A stretch of 7,278 bases of DNA, taken from assembly GCF_031928785.1 (NCBI RefSeq), contig NZ_JARQAL010000014.1; one strand, 5' to 3'. Position 1 is the stretch's first letter. Every line of letters starts with the position of its first letter. The stretch is from Enterococcus_C asini_A (lineage in GTDB: Bacteria; Bacillota; Bacilli; Lactobacillales; Enterococcaceae). This document shows, one piece after another, positions 1-6,310 of this stretch. A model generated the notes under the pieces. That model was not told where the DNA came from. It worked only from the letters and a program-made list of their open reading frames with translations, and searched no databases. The translations under genes and the position numbers were made by a program.

Positions 1-2
1 CG

Positions 3-1730
3 AATAATATCTTATTAGCGTATAGAAATGTTAAAGGAAACTCTGGGAGCGTATCTCCAGGCGTTGATAACAAGAATATTGATGATTTAAAAGAAATACC
101 TAATGCGGATTTTATCAAAATCGTGCAAACCAAATTTTCAGAATACAAACCACAACCAGTTAAAAGAGTAGAAATCCCAAAACCAAACGGGAAAACTCGT
201 CCACTTGGTATCCCAACTATCTGGGATAGAATCGTACAACAATGTCTATTACAAGTCTTAGAACCTATTATGGAAGCAAAATTTCATGATAAGAATTATG
301 GTTTCCGACCTAATCGATCGGCGCACCATGCGTTCGCTCAAGCAGTACGATTAGCACAAGTGTCTAAACTTACTTTTGTAGTAGATATAGATATTGAGGG
401 ATTCTTTGACAACGTAAACCATTCAAAGCTTATCAAACAGCTCTGGACATTAGGAGTTCAAGATAAGTGGCTTTTAGGTGTTATTAGGGCAATGCTTAAA
501 GCACCTATCATCCATAAGGATGGCCGAATTGAGCACCCTAAGAAAGGAACTCCGCAGGGCGGAATACTTTCTCCACTCCTCGCAAACGTTGTGCTAAATG
601 AACTAGACTGGTGGATATCATCACAGTAGGAAACCCACCCTACAAGGCATAATTATGATTGGTATCATGCCGAGAAAGGTTACTGGAACAAAGGAAATAA
701 ATATCGAGCGTTGCGTGGTTCGAAACTAAAAGAGATTTATATCGTAAGATATGCCGACGACTTTAAAATCTTTTGCAGAAAACGTAGCGATGCAGACAAT
801 ATATTTATAGCCGCCAAATCATGGCTAAAGGAACGTCTGAAACTCGATATTAGCATAGAAAAATCAAAAGTGGTTAATCTGAAAAAACAGAAACCCGAGT
901 TTCTCGGTTTTACTATGAAATTGGTTCGCAAAAGAAAAACCTTTGTCATAGAAACGCACATGTGCCATAAAGCTATGAAAAAAGTATCTGATAATCTAGC
1001 AAAACAAATAAAGGTAATTCAACACACCCCCACCAAAGAAGAGTTACAAAAGCAGCTAGTTAAATACAACTCGATGGTGATAGGGATTCATCAATATTAC
1101 AAAAAGGCTACCCACATCAGTGTGGACTGTCCGAAAATTAATCAGCGTATAATGATTATCATTAAAAATCGATTGGACGTTAAGAAAAATGGACACCCGC
1201 CTAGTGATTTCGTTAAGAAAAACTACGCACGTTCAAAGCAGTTAAGATGGATTAATGGCTATCCTATGATTCCTTTAGGATTCGTCAAACACAGCCATAC
1301 ATCATTACCCAAAATGGGAATCTGCAAGTACACGCCCGAAGGACGTGTGCTAATACACAAGTATCTTACCTTTCCAATTGATATTATCAACCAACTTATG
1401 AATATGAATAACCCTGATGAAAGTATTGAATTTAGGGATAATCGTGTCTCTAAATACTCTTCGCAACGAGGCAGATGCCGAGTAACAAAAGAGTTCTTGG
1501 AGCTAGCAGATATTTACTGTCACCGTATCATACCTAAAAAACTTGGTGGAAAAGATAACTTCCAAAATTTAGTTATCATTCATCGAAACATTCATCAACT
1601 TATTCATGAGAACGATAAAGCGAGGGCCACACTCCTTGTAATGGAAATGAGGATTACAGGCACTCAACTTGAGATAATCAACCAGTTCCGAAAAAAAGCT
1701 AAAAATTGTGAATTGTCGCTGAATCTATAA
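3..1730 (+). pseudogene. Group II intron reverse transcriptase/maturase, amber-interrupted, 5'-partial
   Basis: This intron-encoded protein would assist splicing and copy the intron into target DNA. The frame is open from base 3, beginning N-N-I-L-L-A-Y-R-N, so a GTG at 123 is not the start; roughly 20-30 N-terminal residues are missing by comparison with proteins of about 600 residues. In order I see RT blocks 1-2 (KPNGKTRPLGIP, YGFRPNRSAHHA), block 3 with the first catalytic Asp (DIDIEGFFDNV), block 4 (GTPQGGILSPLLANV), block 5 with the YADD catalytic pair (about 745-760), thumb/domain X, and a C-terminal HNH-like region (CHRIIPKKLGG, LIIH-type His residues near 1590-1610). A TAG at 627-629 falls between blocks 4 and 5, after I-S-S-Q, where I recall Trp in relatives. 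The frame is otherwise continuous across the stop, so a single base change explains it. The stop separates the catalytic Asp of block 3 from YADD, so neither half should be active. Confidence 0.93.
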
Positions 1731-1762
1731 CTGTATGATACCTGTTAGTAGACATTGATGGA

Positions 1763-1796
1763 ACGCCGTATGCGGCGAAAGTCGCACGTACGGTGT
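1763..1796 (+). ncRNA. Group II intron domain V (catalytic hairpin)
   Basis: This is the metal-binding catalytic core of the ribozyme. It is exactly 34 nt, the canonical length. The outer stem pairs ACGCCGTA (1763-1770) with TACGGTGT (1789-1796), including one G-T pair. The inner stem is closed by a GAAA-containing loop (GGCGAAAGTC), and a short bulge lies on the 3' side. The CGC at 1764-1766 fits the conserved catalytic triad. No substitution is seen that would obviously disable it, in contrast to the broken protein. Confidence 0.92.
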
Positions 1797-1798
1797 GG

Positions 1799-1845
1799 AG
1801 CGGGGGAAAATCTGGAGATTGTATCAAAGGATTACCTATCGCTAT
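1799..1845 (+). ncRNA. Group II intron domain VI with branch-point A1838 and 3' splice site
   Basis: Domain VI supplies the branch adenosine for lariat formation. AGCG (1799-1802) pairs with CGCT (1840-1843), G1803 pairs with T1839, A1838 is unpaired, G1804-G1806 pair with C1835-T1837, and AATC (1809-1812) pairs with GATT (1830-1833). Seven bases follow A1838 before the intron end, matching the usual branch-point distance. The intron then ends in TAT, and CATCC begins the exon. A two-base linker joins it to domain V. The pairing was drawn by eye. Confidence 0.85.
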
Positions 1846-3134
1846 CATCCGTAGAATGCGTAGAAAGAGGACTAAATCCTTTAAAGACAAAGTTAGTGGT
1901 CATGTCCTATCCTTCAGACGATCCTTCTCAGCGAGGAAGTGGGTTAATCCTGGCATCGAGTCCGGCCGCAAAAAAAGCCTATGGAATTTCTAATGTCAGT
2001 CGATCACGAGATCTTCCTTTTCCGTATCCGGAAGACCTCGTGATTGCACCACCGAGGATGGCACTATATATGAGAAAGAACATGGAGATCAACAATATTT
2101 ACAAGAAGTATGCTGACGAACAAAATCATGCAGTATACAGCGTAGATGAGAGCTTCGTGGACGTTACAGACTCATTAAAGCTGTTCGGTGCAAAGGACGC
2201 ACGAGAGCTGGCGAGAATGATTCAAACAGACGTTTATCGGCAAACTGGTATTTTTACAACAATCGGGATTGGTGACAATCCGCTGCTGGCCAAGTTTGCA
2301 CTAGACCTCGAAAGTAAAAAAAATTCAGATATGAAAGCAGAATGGCGTTATGAAGACGTTCAGCAAAAGCTTTAGTCTGTAGAAAACATTACAGACGTGT
2401 GGGGTATCGGACGTCGGACAGCAATCAGACTGAACCGAATGGGCATATTTACTATGCATGATCTGGCACACGCAAATTATTATCAGCTGAAGCAAAATTT
2501 TGGTGTCTTAGGTACTCAACTATATGCACACAGCTGGGGCATCGATCGATCATTCTTAGGTCAGAAATACAAAGTAAAATCTAAGTCGATAGGGAACAGT
2601 CAGGTGTTAAACCGTGATTATACACGTCGAAATGAAATAGAAATTGTAATCAAAGAAATGGCTGATCAAGTAGCAACAAGATTGAGAAGATCGGGAGCTA
2701 AAGCTGAAGTCATATCTTTGTGGATCGGATTTTCAATGGGCTATGTGGATCGATCAGGGAGTAGAGGGTTTCACCAGCAAATGAAGGTGCCAGCAACCAA
2801 TAGCAGCAAACAAATTGCAAACTACTTACTGCAGATATTTGATCGTCATTACAAATACCAGGATATTCGAAATGTGGGAGTAAACTGTTCAAAGCTCGTT
2901 TATTCTAATGCTTTGCAGCTTGATCTCTTTGAAGATCCGAACGAGCAAGTAAAAGACTTAAAAATCGATTATGTTGTAGATACCATACGCAAAAAATTCG
3001 GATTTAAGTCGATCGTTCATGCAAATAGCATTATGGAAGGCGGACGTGCGATTGCTCGCAGCAGTCTTGTTGGAGGCCATGCAGGCGGTATGTCTGGAAT
3101 TGAAGGTGCTGAAGGTCATGGTAAAACGTACTAA
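1846..3134 (+). pseudogene. Y-family DNA polymerase (UvrX/UmuC-like), intron-split and amber-interrupted, 5'-partial
   Basis: This is a translesion polymerase of the ImpB/MucB/SamB (UvrX) group, a family tied to UV tolerance in Firmicutes and known from enterococcal plasmids. The 3' exon starts inside the Ala codon of the conserved F-A-S-V-E-C stretch; roughly 20 N-terminal residues, with the first catalytic Asp, lie upstream of the intron. Visible landmarks are S-V-E-C-V-E-R-G-L (from 1848), the catalytic S-V-D-E-S (2142-2153), I-G-I-G-D-N-P-L-L-A-K, the helix-hairpin-helix GIGRRTAIRLNRMGI, a little-finger domain, and a QLDLF sliding-clamp-binding motif at 2916-2930. TAG at 2373-2375 follows Q-Q-K-L, where family members as I recall them have Trp; the frame continues unbroken from S-V-E-N-I-T-D-V-W-G. 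The apparent ATG at 1755 lies in the intron and is not a start. An intact protein would be about 450 residues. The stop would release palm and fingers without the DNA-gripping part. Confidence 0.92.
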
Positions 3135-3624
3135 GAAAACTTTTACGGACTATAATCAATACAGAGATCGACCATTCGGATTGAAGTGGGCAACGGCTTA
3201 CGCCATGGATGATCTTATGAAAGGTGTCTTAGAAAACGAAGCCTGGGCTACAAAAGAAGTTGTTGGTTTGGATTTAATGAACCGTGAGGAAATCGACGCA
3301 ATTCTATCGGAATCGTTCCTTTATCACAAGCCTATATCGCTGCAATTAAACACTAAAGACGAATTTGGGCGATTTTTGGATCCTGTCGAAGGACAATTTC
3401 TTGGTGAAGCATATGAAGATTATTTTGTACTCAATGAACAAGCGATCAATTGGACAGATGTCCGACATGTATCCATAAAAAAAGAGGAAAAATGGTTTAA
3501 AGTTGATTATTTTCAGGACAGAGAGTCTTCTCGCAACAAACAAAAGAAAAAAGCGAGTAAAATAGAAAAAGAGATTGAGCTAATCAAAAATGAGTATTAT
3601 CAGGACTTTGCAGACGACGATTGA
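3118..3624 (+). CDS. YolD-like family protein, partner of the UvrX-type polymerase
   Basis: This 168-residue protein carries a YolD-like signature near the N-terminus: D-R-P-F-G-L-K-W-A-T-A-Y-A-M-D, followed by an acidic helical stretch and a strand-rich section (H-K-P-I-S-L-Q-L...G-R-F) around residues 60-90. The C-terminus is highly charged and lysine-rich (about 137-168), ending in D-D-D. The ATG at 3118 is chosen because GAAGGTG (3102-3108) sits nine bases before it and the family domain starts just after; in-frame starts further up, such as 3019, would translate polymerase sequence in another frame. It overlaps the polymerase end by 17 bases, so the two are probably translationally coupled. 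YolD-like genes commonly sit beside UvrX-type polymerase genes in Firmicutes. Its biochemical role is not established. This is the only frame of the cassette that still looks intact, although the upstream amber codon may reduce its coupled translation. Confidence 0.85.
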   Translation: MVKRTKKTFTDYNQYRDRPFGLKWATAYAMDDLMKGVLENEAWATKEVVGLDLMNREEIDAILSESFLYHKPISLQLNTKDEFGRFLDPVEGQFLGEAYEDYFVLNEQAINWTDVRHVSIKKEEKWFKVDYFQDRESSRNKQKKKASKIEKEIELIKNEYYQDFADDD

Positions 3625-3715
3625 AGATCATTGTCCATCATTTGACTTTGAAATTTCCTTAGAATAGCTCTCTGACACACGTTTTTTAAACAGATCAGAA
3701 AAGGAGAGGAAGAAT

Positions 3716-4009
3716 ATGTGTGGAAGATATTTTTTTGATTTATCTTCAGATGAACTAAAAAGCTACTATGATCACGTTGTTTTAAATGCTACAGGTAAAC
3801 ATATTCGTGTTGGTTTTAATGAAATTTTTCCAACTAATTATATAGTAACACTAGGACTTAATCAGGATTCAAGGGTAGTACCAGGAATCACTCAGTGGGG
3901 GTTCCAAGGATTTAAGCCCGGTCAACTTATGATCAACGCACGTTCAGAAACAGTAGAAGAAAAGAAGATTTTTTTTCAAATAGACGGAAATATAATACGG
4001 TTCAGATAA
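3716..4009 (+). pseudogene. SRAP (YedK/HMCES-like) protein, C-terminally truncated
   Basis: SRAP proteins protect abasic sites in single-stranded DNA by forming a thiazolidine link through Cys2, and they are often neighbours of error-prone polymerases. The start ATG follows AAGGAGAGGA at 3701-3710. M-C-G-R-Y-F gives the catalytic Cys2, W-G-F-Q-G-F (61-66) matches the family's W-G-L/F region, and I-N-A-R-S-E-T (73-79) is the conserved Asn-Ala-Arg motif. The frame ends after 97 residues; the family is usually 200 or more. The parts that would carry the conserved Glu and His (E105 and H160 in E. coli YedK) are absent. Homology is lost at an eight-T run (3969-3976). One frame over, F-S-N-R-R follows, resembling the family's Arg-Arg after the N-A-R-S-E block, and D-K-K-K-Q appears near 4004-4018. 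I infer one or more small deletions in a decaying gene. A functional short version is unlikely. Confidence 0.82.
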
Positions 4010-4021
4010 AAAGAAACAAAC

Positions 4022-4053
4022 AAAAAGCACACTCTTAATTGACTGTGCTTTTT
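4022..4053. terminator. Bidirectional rho-independent terminator
   Basis: AAAAAGCACA (4022-4031) and TGTGCTTTTT (4044-4053) form a perfect 10-bp inverted repeat around a 12-base loop. Runs of A and T on the two sides make it work in both directions. It lies between the converging ends of the truncated SRAP gene and the DUF1304 gene, where a shared terminator is expected. Confidence 0.85.
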
Positions 4054-4059
4054 ATTTGC

Positions 4060-4419
4060 TTAAAAGAATGTTGAAATAAGTGCTAAAATAGCTAAACCAC
4101 CTTGGGTTAGAATAATTTTTTTATCACTTGTAATACTGCCATATAATGCCACTAAAATAATATAAATTAATAGTAATCTACTAATTTCGATTGGATTACT
4201 TGAAAGAAAAACACTATATAATAACCCAACACCAATCAAACCATTATAAATACCCTGATTTTTAAAAAGTGTGTTTAAAGCTTTGCTTTTTAACTCTTCT
4301 TTTGTCATGTTAAATACTCGACTTGTAGCTTCTGAAGTTGTAGCAAATGTTTCTAAATATAGGATATAGAAAAATTCCAAAGCTACTAAAACAATCAATA
4401 CTGTTGATAATATTGACAT
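4060..4419 (-). CDS. DUF1304 family small integral membrane protein
   Basis: This 119-residue protein has four predicted membrane segments at about 4-22, 57-73, 79-95 and 102-119. The family pattern is visible as V-A-L-E-F-F-Y-I-L-Y-L-E (residues 12-23), the block L-F-K-N-Q-G-I-Y-N-G (51-60), A-L-Y-G (91-94) and the C-terminal Q-G-G-L-A-I-L-A-L. The length is normal for DUF1304. The function is unknown; these are inner-membrane proteins found widely in bacteria. The start is supported by AAGGAG at 4425-4430 on the complementary strand, and a good promoter lies 40 bases further up. It is transcribed against the repair cassette and away from the secreted-protein gene, so it is an independent unit. 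No truncation is visible, so it is probably functional. Confidence 0.88.
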   Translation of the reverse strand: MSILSTVLIVLVALEFFYILYLETFATTSEATSRVFNMTKEELKSKALNTLFKNQGIYNGLIGVGLLYSVFLSSNPIEISRLLLIYIILVALYGSITSDKKIILTQGGLAILALISTFF

Positions 4420-4459
4420 TCTTTCTCCTTTCTTAACTATTTATTTTGATTACTATCCA

Positions 4460-4488
4460 ACTATACGTTATTTTAAGTGAGTTGTAAA
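4460..4488 (-). promoter_or_regulatory. Promoter of the DUF1304 gene
   Basis: On the minus strand TTTACA (4488-4483) is followed after exactly 17 bases by TATAGT (4465-4460). Each box differs from the vegetative consensus at one position. Transcription would begin about 30 bases before the start codon, leaving room for the AAGGAG ribosome binding site at 4425-4430. Confidence 0.75.
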
Positions 4489-4507
4489 ATATCTTGTAAC
4501 CACCAAT

Positions 4508-4585
4508 TTAATCTAAGGGATTGAACTTATCCAAGCTAGCTCGTATTTCTTCTTCTGAATTCCCGTAAATACTGTAATGGTAGCG
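4508..4585 (-). pseudogene. Possible C-terminal gene fragment on the minus strand
   Basis: Read on the minus strand, the frame gives N-R-Y-H-Y-S-I-Y-G-N-S-E-E-E-I-R, then A-S-L-D-K-F-N-P-L-D and TAA (complement of 4508-4510). Another TAA lies just upstream, so only about 26 codons are open. The composition (aromatic pair, acidic helix, short tail) resembles the C-terminus of a real protein more than random AT-rich sequence. A tyrosine recombinase tail is one possibility, but no catalytic residue can be assigned. It is too short to prove and lacks a start or ribosome binding site of its own, so it is best treated as a suspected relic. Confidence 0.3.
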
Positions 4586-4593
4586 ATTTTATG

Positions 4594-4599
4594 TATAAT
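4594..4599 (+). promoter_or_regulatory. Candidate -10 box for the secreted-protein unit
   Basis: A perfect TATAAT is preceded directly by TG, and a purine-rich GGGGGAG follows. The -35 position at 17 bases reads ACTGTA, a poor match, so an activator or another promoter may be needed. It is the only strong -10 match between the DUF1304 promoter and the gene at 4758. Confidence 0.35.
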
Positions 4600-4757
4600 A
4601 GGGGGAGTAAGAAGTCAAAGCTTTTTTTGATATGTAGATGTTATTTGAGGAAAAATATACGGAAGAGGTTGATTGTATGGATTAGGAAACCAAAATGAAC
4701 GTTGTTAAAAAGCGCTCTCCGATGGATGGAACGATATAGAGTAAAGGAGTGCTAAAA

Positions 4758-5393
4758 TTGAAAAAGAATATTAAAAGATCTTATCTAGTTATAGTTACAT
4801 TGGTTGTGGCTGTCTTTTTTATGACTCCTAAATTAACTTACGCAGATTCAACAGATGCAAATTATGATGGTCAAAGTAGAAATAACTTCAGTGTTGAAAT
4901 CGATGAAACACAAGATTTTTATGAATTTAGTGAATTGAGTGAACAACAAAAACAAGATGTAATAGAAGGTGGCACTTATCAGGAAAATGGATTATACTCA
5001 TTTTTTGAAGTGAATCTTTCTAATCCAAAATTACCCAACCAAGGAATTCAATTGCGCGGCCCAGCTGCACCTGTGTTAGGAACACTTTCTGTTTCAAAAA
5101 CGGATACTTGGGTAGCTAGTTGTAAAGTAAATTTTAAGGCCACAAAAAAGGTGAACAAAGTTGATTACCGAGTTAAGGCTTATTGCCGAGGAGCGGAAAA
5201 GACAGAATATGGAACTGGTCAAATAAATAGTCCAGGTTACAGTTTATCGGGCAAAACATATGTTTATATCAAGGCGGCTTACCCAGGGACATATATTTTC
5301 ACATTAACAGGTCAAATTGTAGCTGCAGATGGAGGAATCGGAACTGTTCAGCCAGCTATGTCGCAAGCGCTATCTTTTTGGCTGATTTCCTAA
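4758..5393 (+). CDS. Secreted protein of unknown function
   Basis: I do not recognise the family with certainty. The start is TTG at 4758: AAAGGAG (4743-4749) lies eight bases before it, whereas the alternative GTG at 4749 overlaps that ribosome binding site. The 211-residue product begins M-K-K-N-I-K-R, then a hydrophobic core (residues 9-22) and a likely signal-peptidase site after L-T-Y-A (Ala29), so it is exported. The mature part starts acidic and Asn-rich, with a helical E-L-S-E-Q-Q-K-Q-D-V segment. It ends in a strand-rich domain from about residue 110 with two cysteines (V-A-S-C-K-V and A-Y-C-R-G) that could form a disulphide, then many Gly, Thr and aromatic residues. There is no LPXTG anchor, lipobox or second membrane segment, so release or non-covalent wall association is likely. 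The next gene starts 43 bases downstream with no terminator between them, so they are probably co-transcribed. Confidence 0.8.
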   Translation: MKKNIKRSYLVIVTLVVAVFFMTPKLTYADSTDANYDGQSRNNFSVEIDETQDFYEFSELSEQQKQDVIEGGTYQENGLYSFFEVNLSNPKLPNQGIQLRGPAAPVLGTLSVSKTDTWVASCKVNFKATKKVNKVDYRVKAYCRGAEKTEYGTGQINSPGYSLSGKTYVYIKAAYPGTYIFTLTGQIVAADGGIGTVQPAMSQALSFWLIS

Positions 5394-5436
5394 AAATCTA
5401 TCTGATTATATCTTTCAGAGGGGAACTATAGGTGCT

Positions 5437-6039
5437 ATGATTGACATCCTTAAAGGAAATGATGAACTCTTTTTTTTAGTTTATGAAATGTTCATTACAC
5501 AATCTTTGCAAAAAAATCACTTTATTTCTAAGAATTTTGATCGTTCGAAATATTCAAAGAAATTTCTTTCGAGTATTTTTTTTGATATTGAAGAATCTGA
5601 AGATATAATAATTGTCACAAATCTAAATGAAGAAATGATGTGTGAGTTACGGGAGACACAATTATTATATAAGGACTGTTGGGACTTTTTTCAATTCTTA
5701 GTGAACACAAAAAAAGTTTCTTACGAGATGAATGGGAATTGTTTTAGCGACAGCTTAGGGCAAGTCTCATACTCTATAAATCATGATATAAGCAGTTGTA
5801 AGAAAGGAAAGCTAGCTTCAAATAGACTAGAAGATTGTTATCGATCCGAGTATGGTCTGAGCTTTTTAGGGATACCTGGAATACTAATGACTGTCGAGAG
5901 TATCACATATATTCTCAAGTTCTTTTCAAGTGTATTTAAACGGATAACTTTTGACTATTATCAAATACATGACAAAAAGTACTTGACAACCTTAGTCTTC
6001 GATAAGAATTGTTCGAGATCGGAATTTACGGTATCATAA
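5437..6039 (+). CDS. Hypothetical protein of 200 residues
   Basis: Family not recognised. ATG 5437 follows AGAGGGGAA (5417-5425) at a long spacing of about 12 bases; a closer AGGTG (5430-5434) may help. No signal peptide or clear membrane anchor is seen, although residues 145-170 (L-S-F-L-G-I-P-G-I-L-M, then Y-I-L-K-F-F-S-S-V-F) are hydrophobic enough to be buried or to touch a membrane. The N-terminal half is rich in Lys, Phe and acidic residues (F-F-D-I-E-E-S-E-D-I-I-I-V), and five Cys are scattered through the protein. It lies 43 bases after the secreted-protein gene and before a strong terminator, so the two form a likely two-gene unit. A secreted product followed by a cytoplasmic partner could be an effector with its immunity or regulatory protein, but nothing in the sequence proves this. 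Confidence 0.7.
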   Translation: MIDILKGNDELFFLVYEMFITQSLQKNHFISKNFDRSKYSKKFLSSIFFDIEESEDIIIVTNLNEEMMCELRETQLLYKDCWDFFQFLVNTKKVSYEMNGNCFSDSLGQVSYSINHDISSCKKGKLASNRLEDCYRSEYGLSFLGIPGILMTVESITYILKFFSSVFKRITFDYYQIHDKKYLTTLVFDKNCSRSEFTVS

Positions 6040-6140
6040 GGTGCCGATGAAAAGAGCAGAATTTTCTGATTGGTGACTGAAGAATGTTCCGTTAATTTTA
6101 AGCTAATTGAAAAGTTCTATATTCTATTGAATATTTTGTG

Positions 6141-6169
6141 CGGCAGTCATAGACTGCCGTATTTTTTTT
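6141..6169 (+). terminator. Rho-independent terminator after the unknown gene pair
   Basis: CGGCAGTC (6141-6148) and GACTGCCG (6152-6159) form a perfect GC-rich 8-bp stem with a three-base loop, followed by TA and eight T residues (6162-6169). It lies about 100 bases after the stop at 6039 and insulates the resolvase locus. Nothing coding is evident between 6040 and 6140 beyond a nine-codon frame at 6048. Confidence 0.93.
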
Positions 6170-6215
6170 GACTTTTCCATACAACAAAACTCGGCATTAA
6201 GTATGAATAGAGTTT

Positions 6216-6281
6216 ACCCTAAATACACATTGATATTATGTTGAAAAATCTAGCGTTCTGACGTATGATTAGGGTGTATTT
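6216..6281 (+). promoter_or_regulatory. Probable res site / resolvase operator
   Basis: ACCCTAA (6216-6222) is inverted as TTAGGGT (6269-6275), and the overlapping AAATACAC (6221-6228) is inverted as GTGTATTT (6274-6281). The two blocks lie about 45 bases apart, directly upstream of the resolvase gene. Resolvases of the Tn3/Sin type bind inverted half-sites in this position, both for recombination and for repression of their own gene. The crossover point cannot be placed by eye. Confidence 0.6.
6241..6269 (+). promoter_or_regulatory. Promoter of the resolvase gene
   Basis: TTGAAA (6241-6246) and TATGAT (6264-6269) are separated by exactly 17 bases, each one mismatch from consensus. The predicted start of transcription falls in the downstream repeat block (6269-6281), so bound resolvase would block initiation. 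The ribosome binding site AGGAA (6300-6304) follows. Confidence 0.72.
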
Positions 6282-6310
6282 TAAATGCTTAAGAAAAGTA
6301 GGAAATAAAT

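Larger units (their letters stand above)
1..1845 (+). mobile_element. Group II intron, 3' portion (5' end outside window)
   Basis: This is a retroelement that splices as a ribozyme and moves by reverse transcription of its RNA into DNA. Its 5' domains I-III lie upstream of the window. What is here is the domain IV reading frame (to 1730), domain V (1763-1796) and domain VI (1799-1843). Three signs put the 3' boundary at 1845/1846: a foldable domain VI whose bulged A1838 is followed by seven intron bases, a terminal TAT, and the downstream host frame, which regains Y-family polymerase homology at S-V-E-C from 1848. The intron is in the sense orientation within the host gene, so splicing could restore that gene. 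Its own protein carries a stop codon, so mobility and perhaps splicing depend on a related maturase elsewhere in the cell. Confidence 0.93.
4420..4757. other. Intergenic region between the divergent DUF1304 and secreted-protein genes
   Basis: This 338-base stretch has no intact gene. It holds the DUF1304 promoter (4460-4488), a suspected minus-strand fragment (4508-4585), a TATAAT box at 4594-4599 that could drive rightward transcription although no good -35 box is found at 16-18 bases, and a plus-strand frame from ATG 4638 to TAG 4739. That frame reads M-L-F-E-E-K-Y-T-E-E-V-D-C-M-D, then TAG (4683-4685), then E-T-K-M-N-V-V-K-K-R-S-P-M-D-G-T-I. It has no ribosome binding site and may be chance or a relic. 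If TATAAT 4594-4599 is used, the secreted-protein mRNA would have an unusually long leader of about 150 bases. Confidence 0.5.

Noticed and set aside
123..125. GTG at 123 as the start of the reverse transcriptase
   Set aside because: The same frame is open to the window edge and reads typical reverse transcriptase N-terminal sequence before it.
737..961. Minus-strand frame opposite the reverse transcriptase
   Set aside because: It is a shadow of a well-conserved protein and has no family features of its own.
1755..1845. ATG 1755 as the start of the polymerase frame
   Set aside because: It lies in intron domains V-VI. The polymerase homology begins only after the 3' splice site at 1846.
3019..3117. 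ATG 3019 as the start of the YolD-like gene
   Set aside because: The extension is an out-of-frame reading of polymerase coding sequence. ATG 3118 has its own ribosome binding site and begins the family domain.
4615..4630. TCAAA/TTTGA hairpin as a terminator
   Set aside because: The stem is only five AT-rich pairs, the T-run is in the loop, and no gene ends just before it.
4749..4757. GTG 4749 as the start of the secreted protein
   Set aside because: It overlaps the AAAGGAG ribosome binding site, which is correctly spaced for TTG 4758; the latter gives a standard M-K-K signal peptide.
6048..6077. Nine-codon frame after the unknown gene
   Set aside because: It is too short, with no homology recognised and only a weak ribosome binding site.
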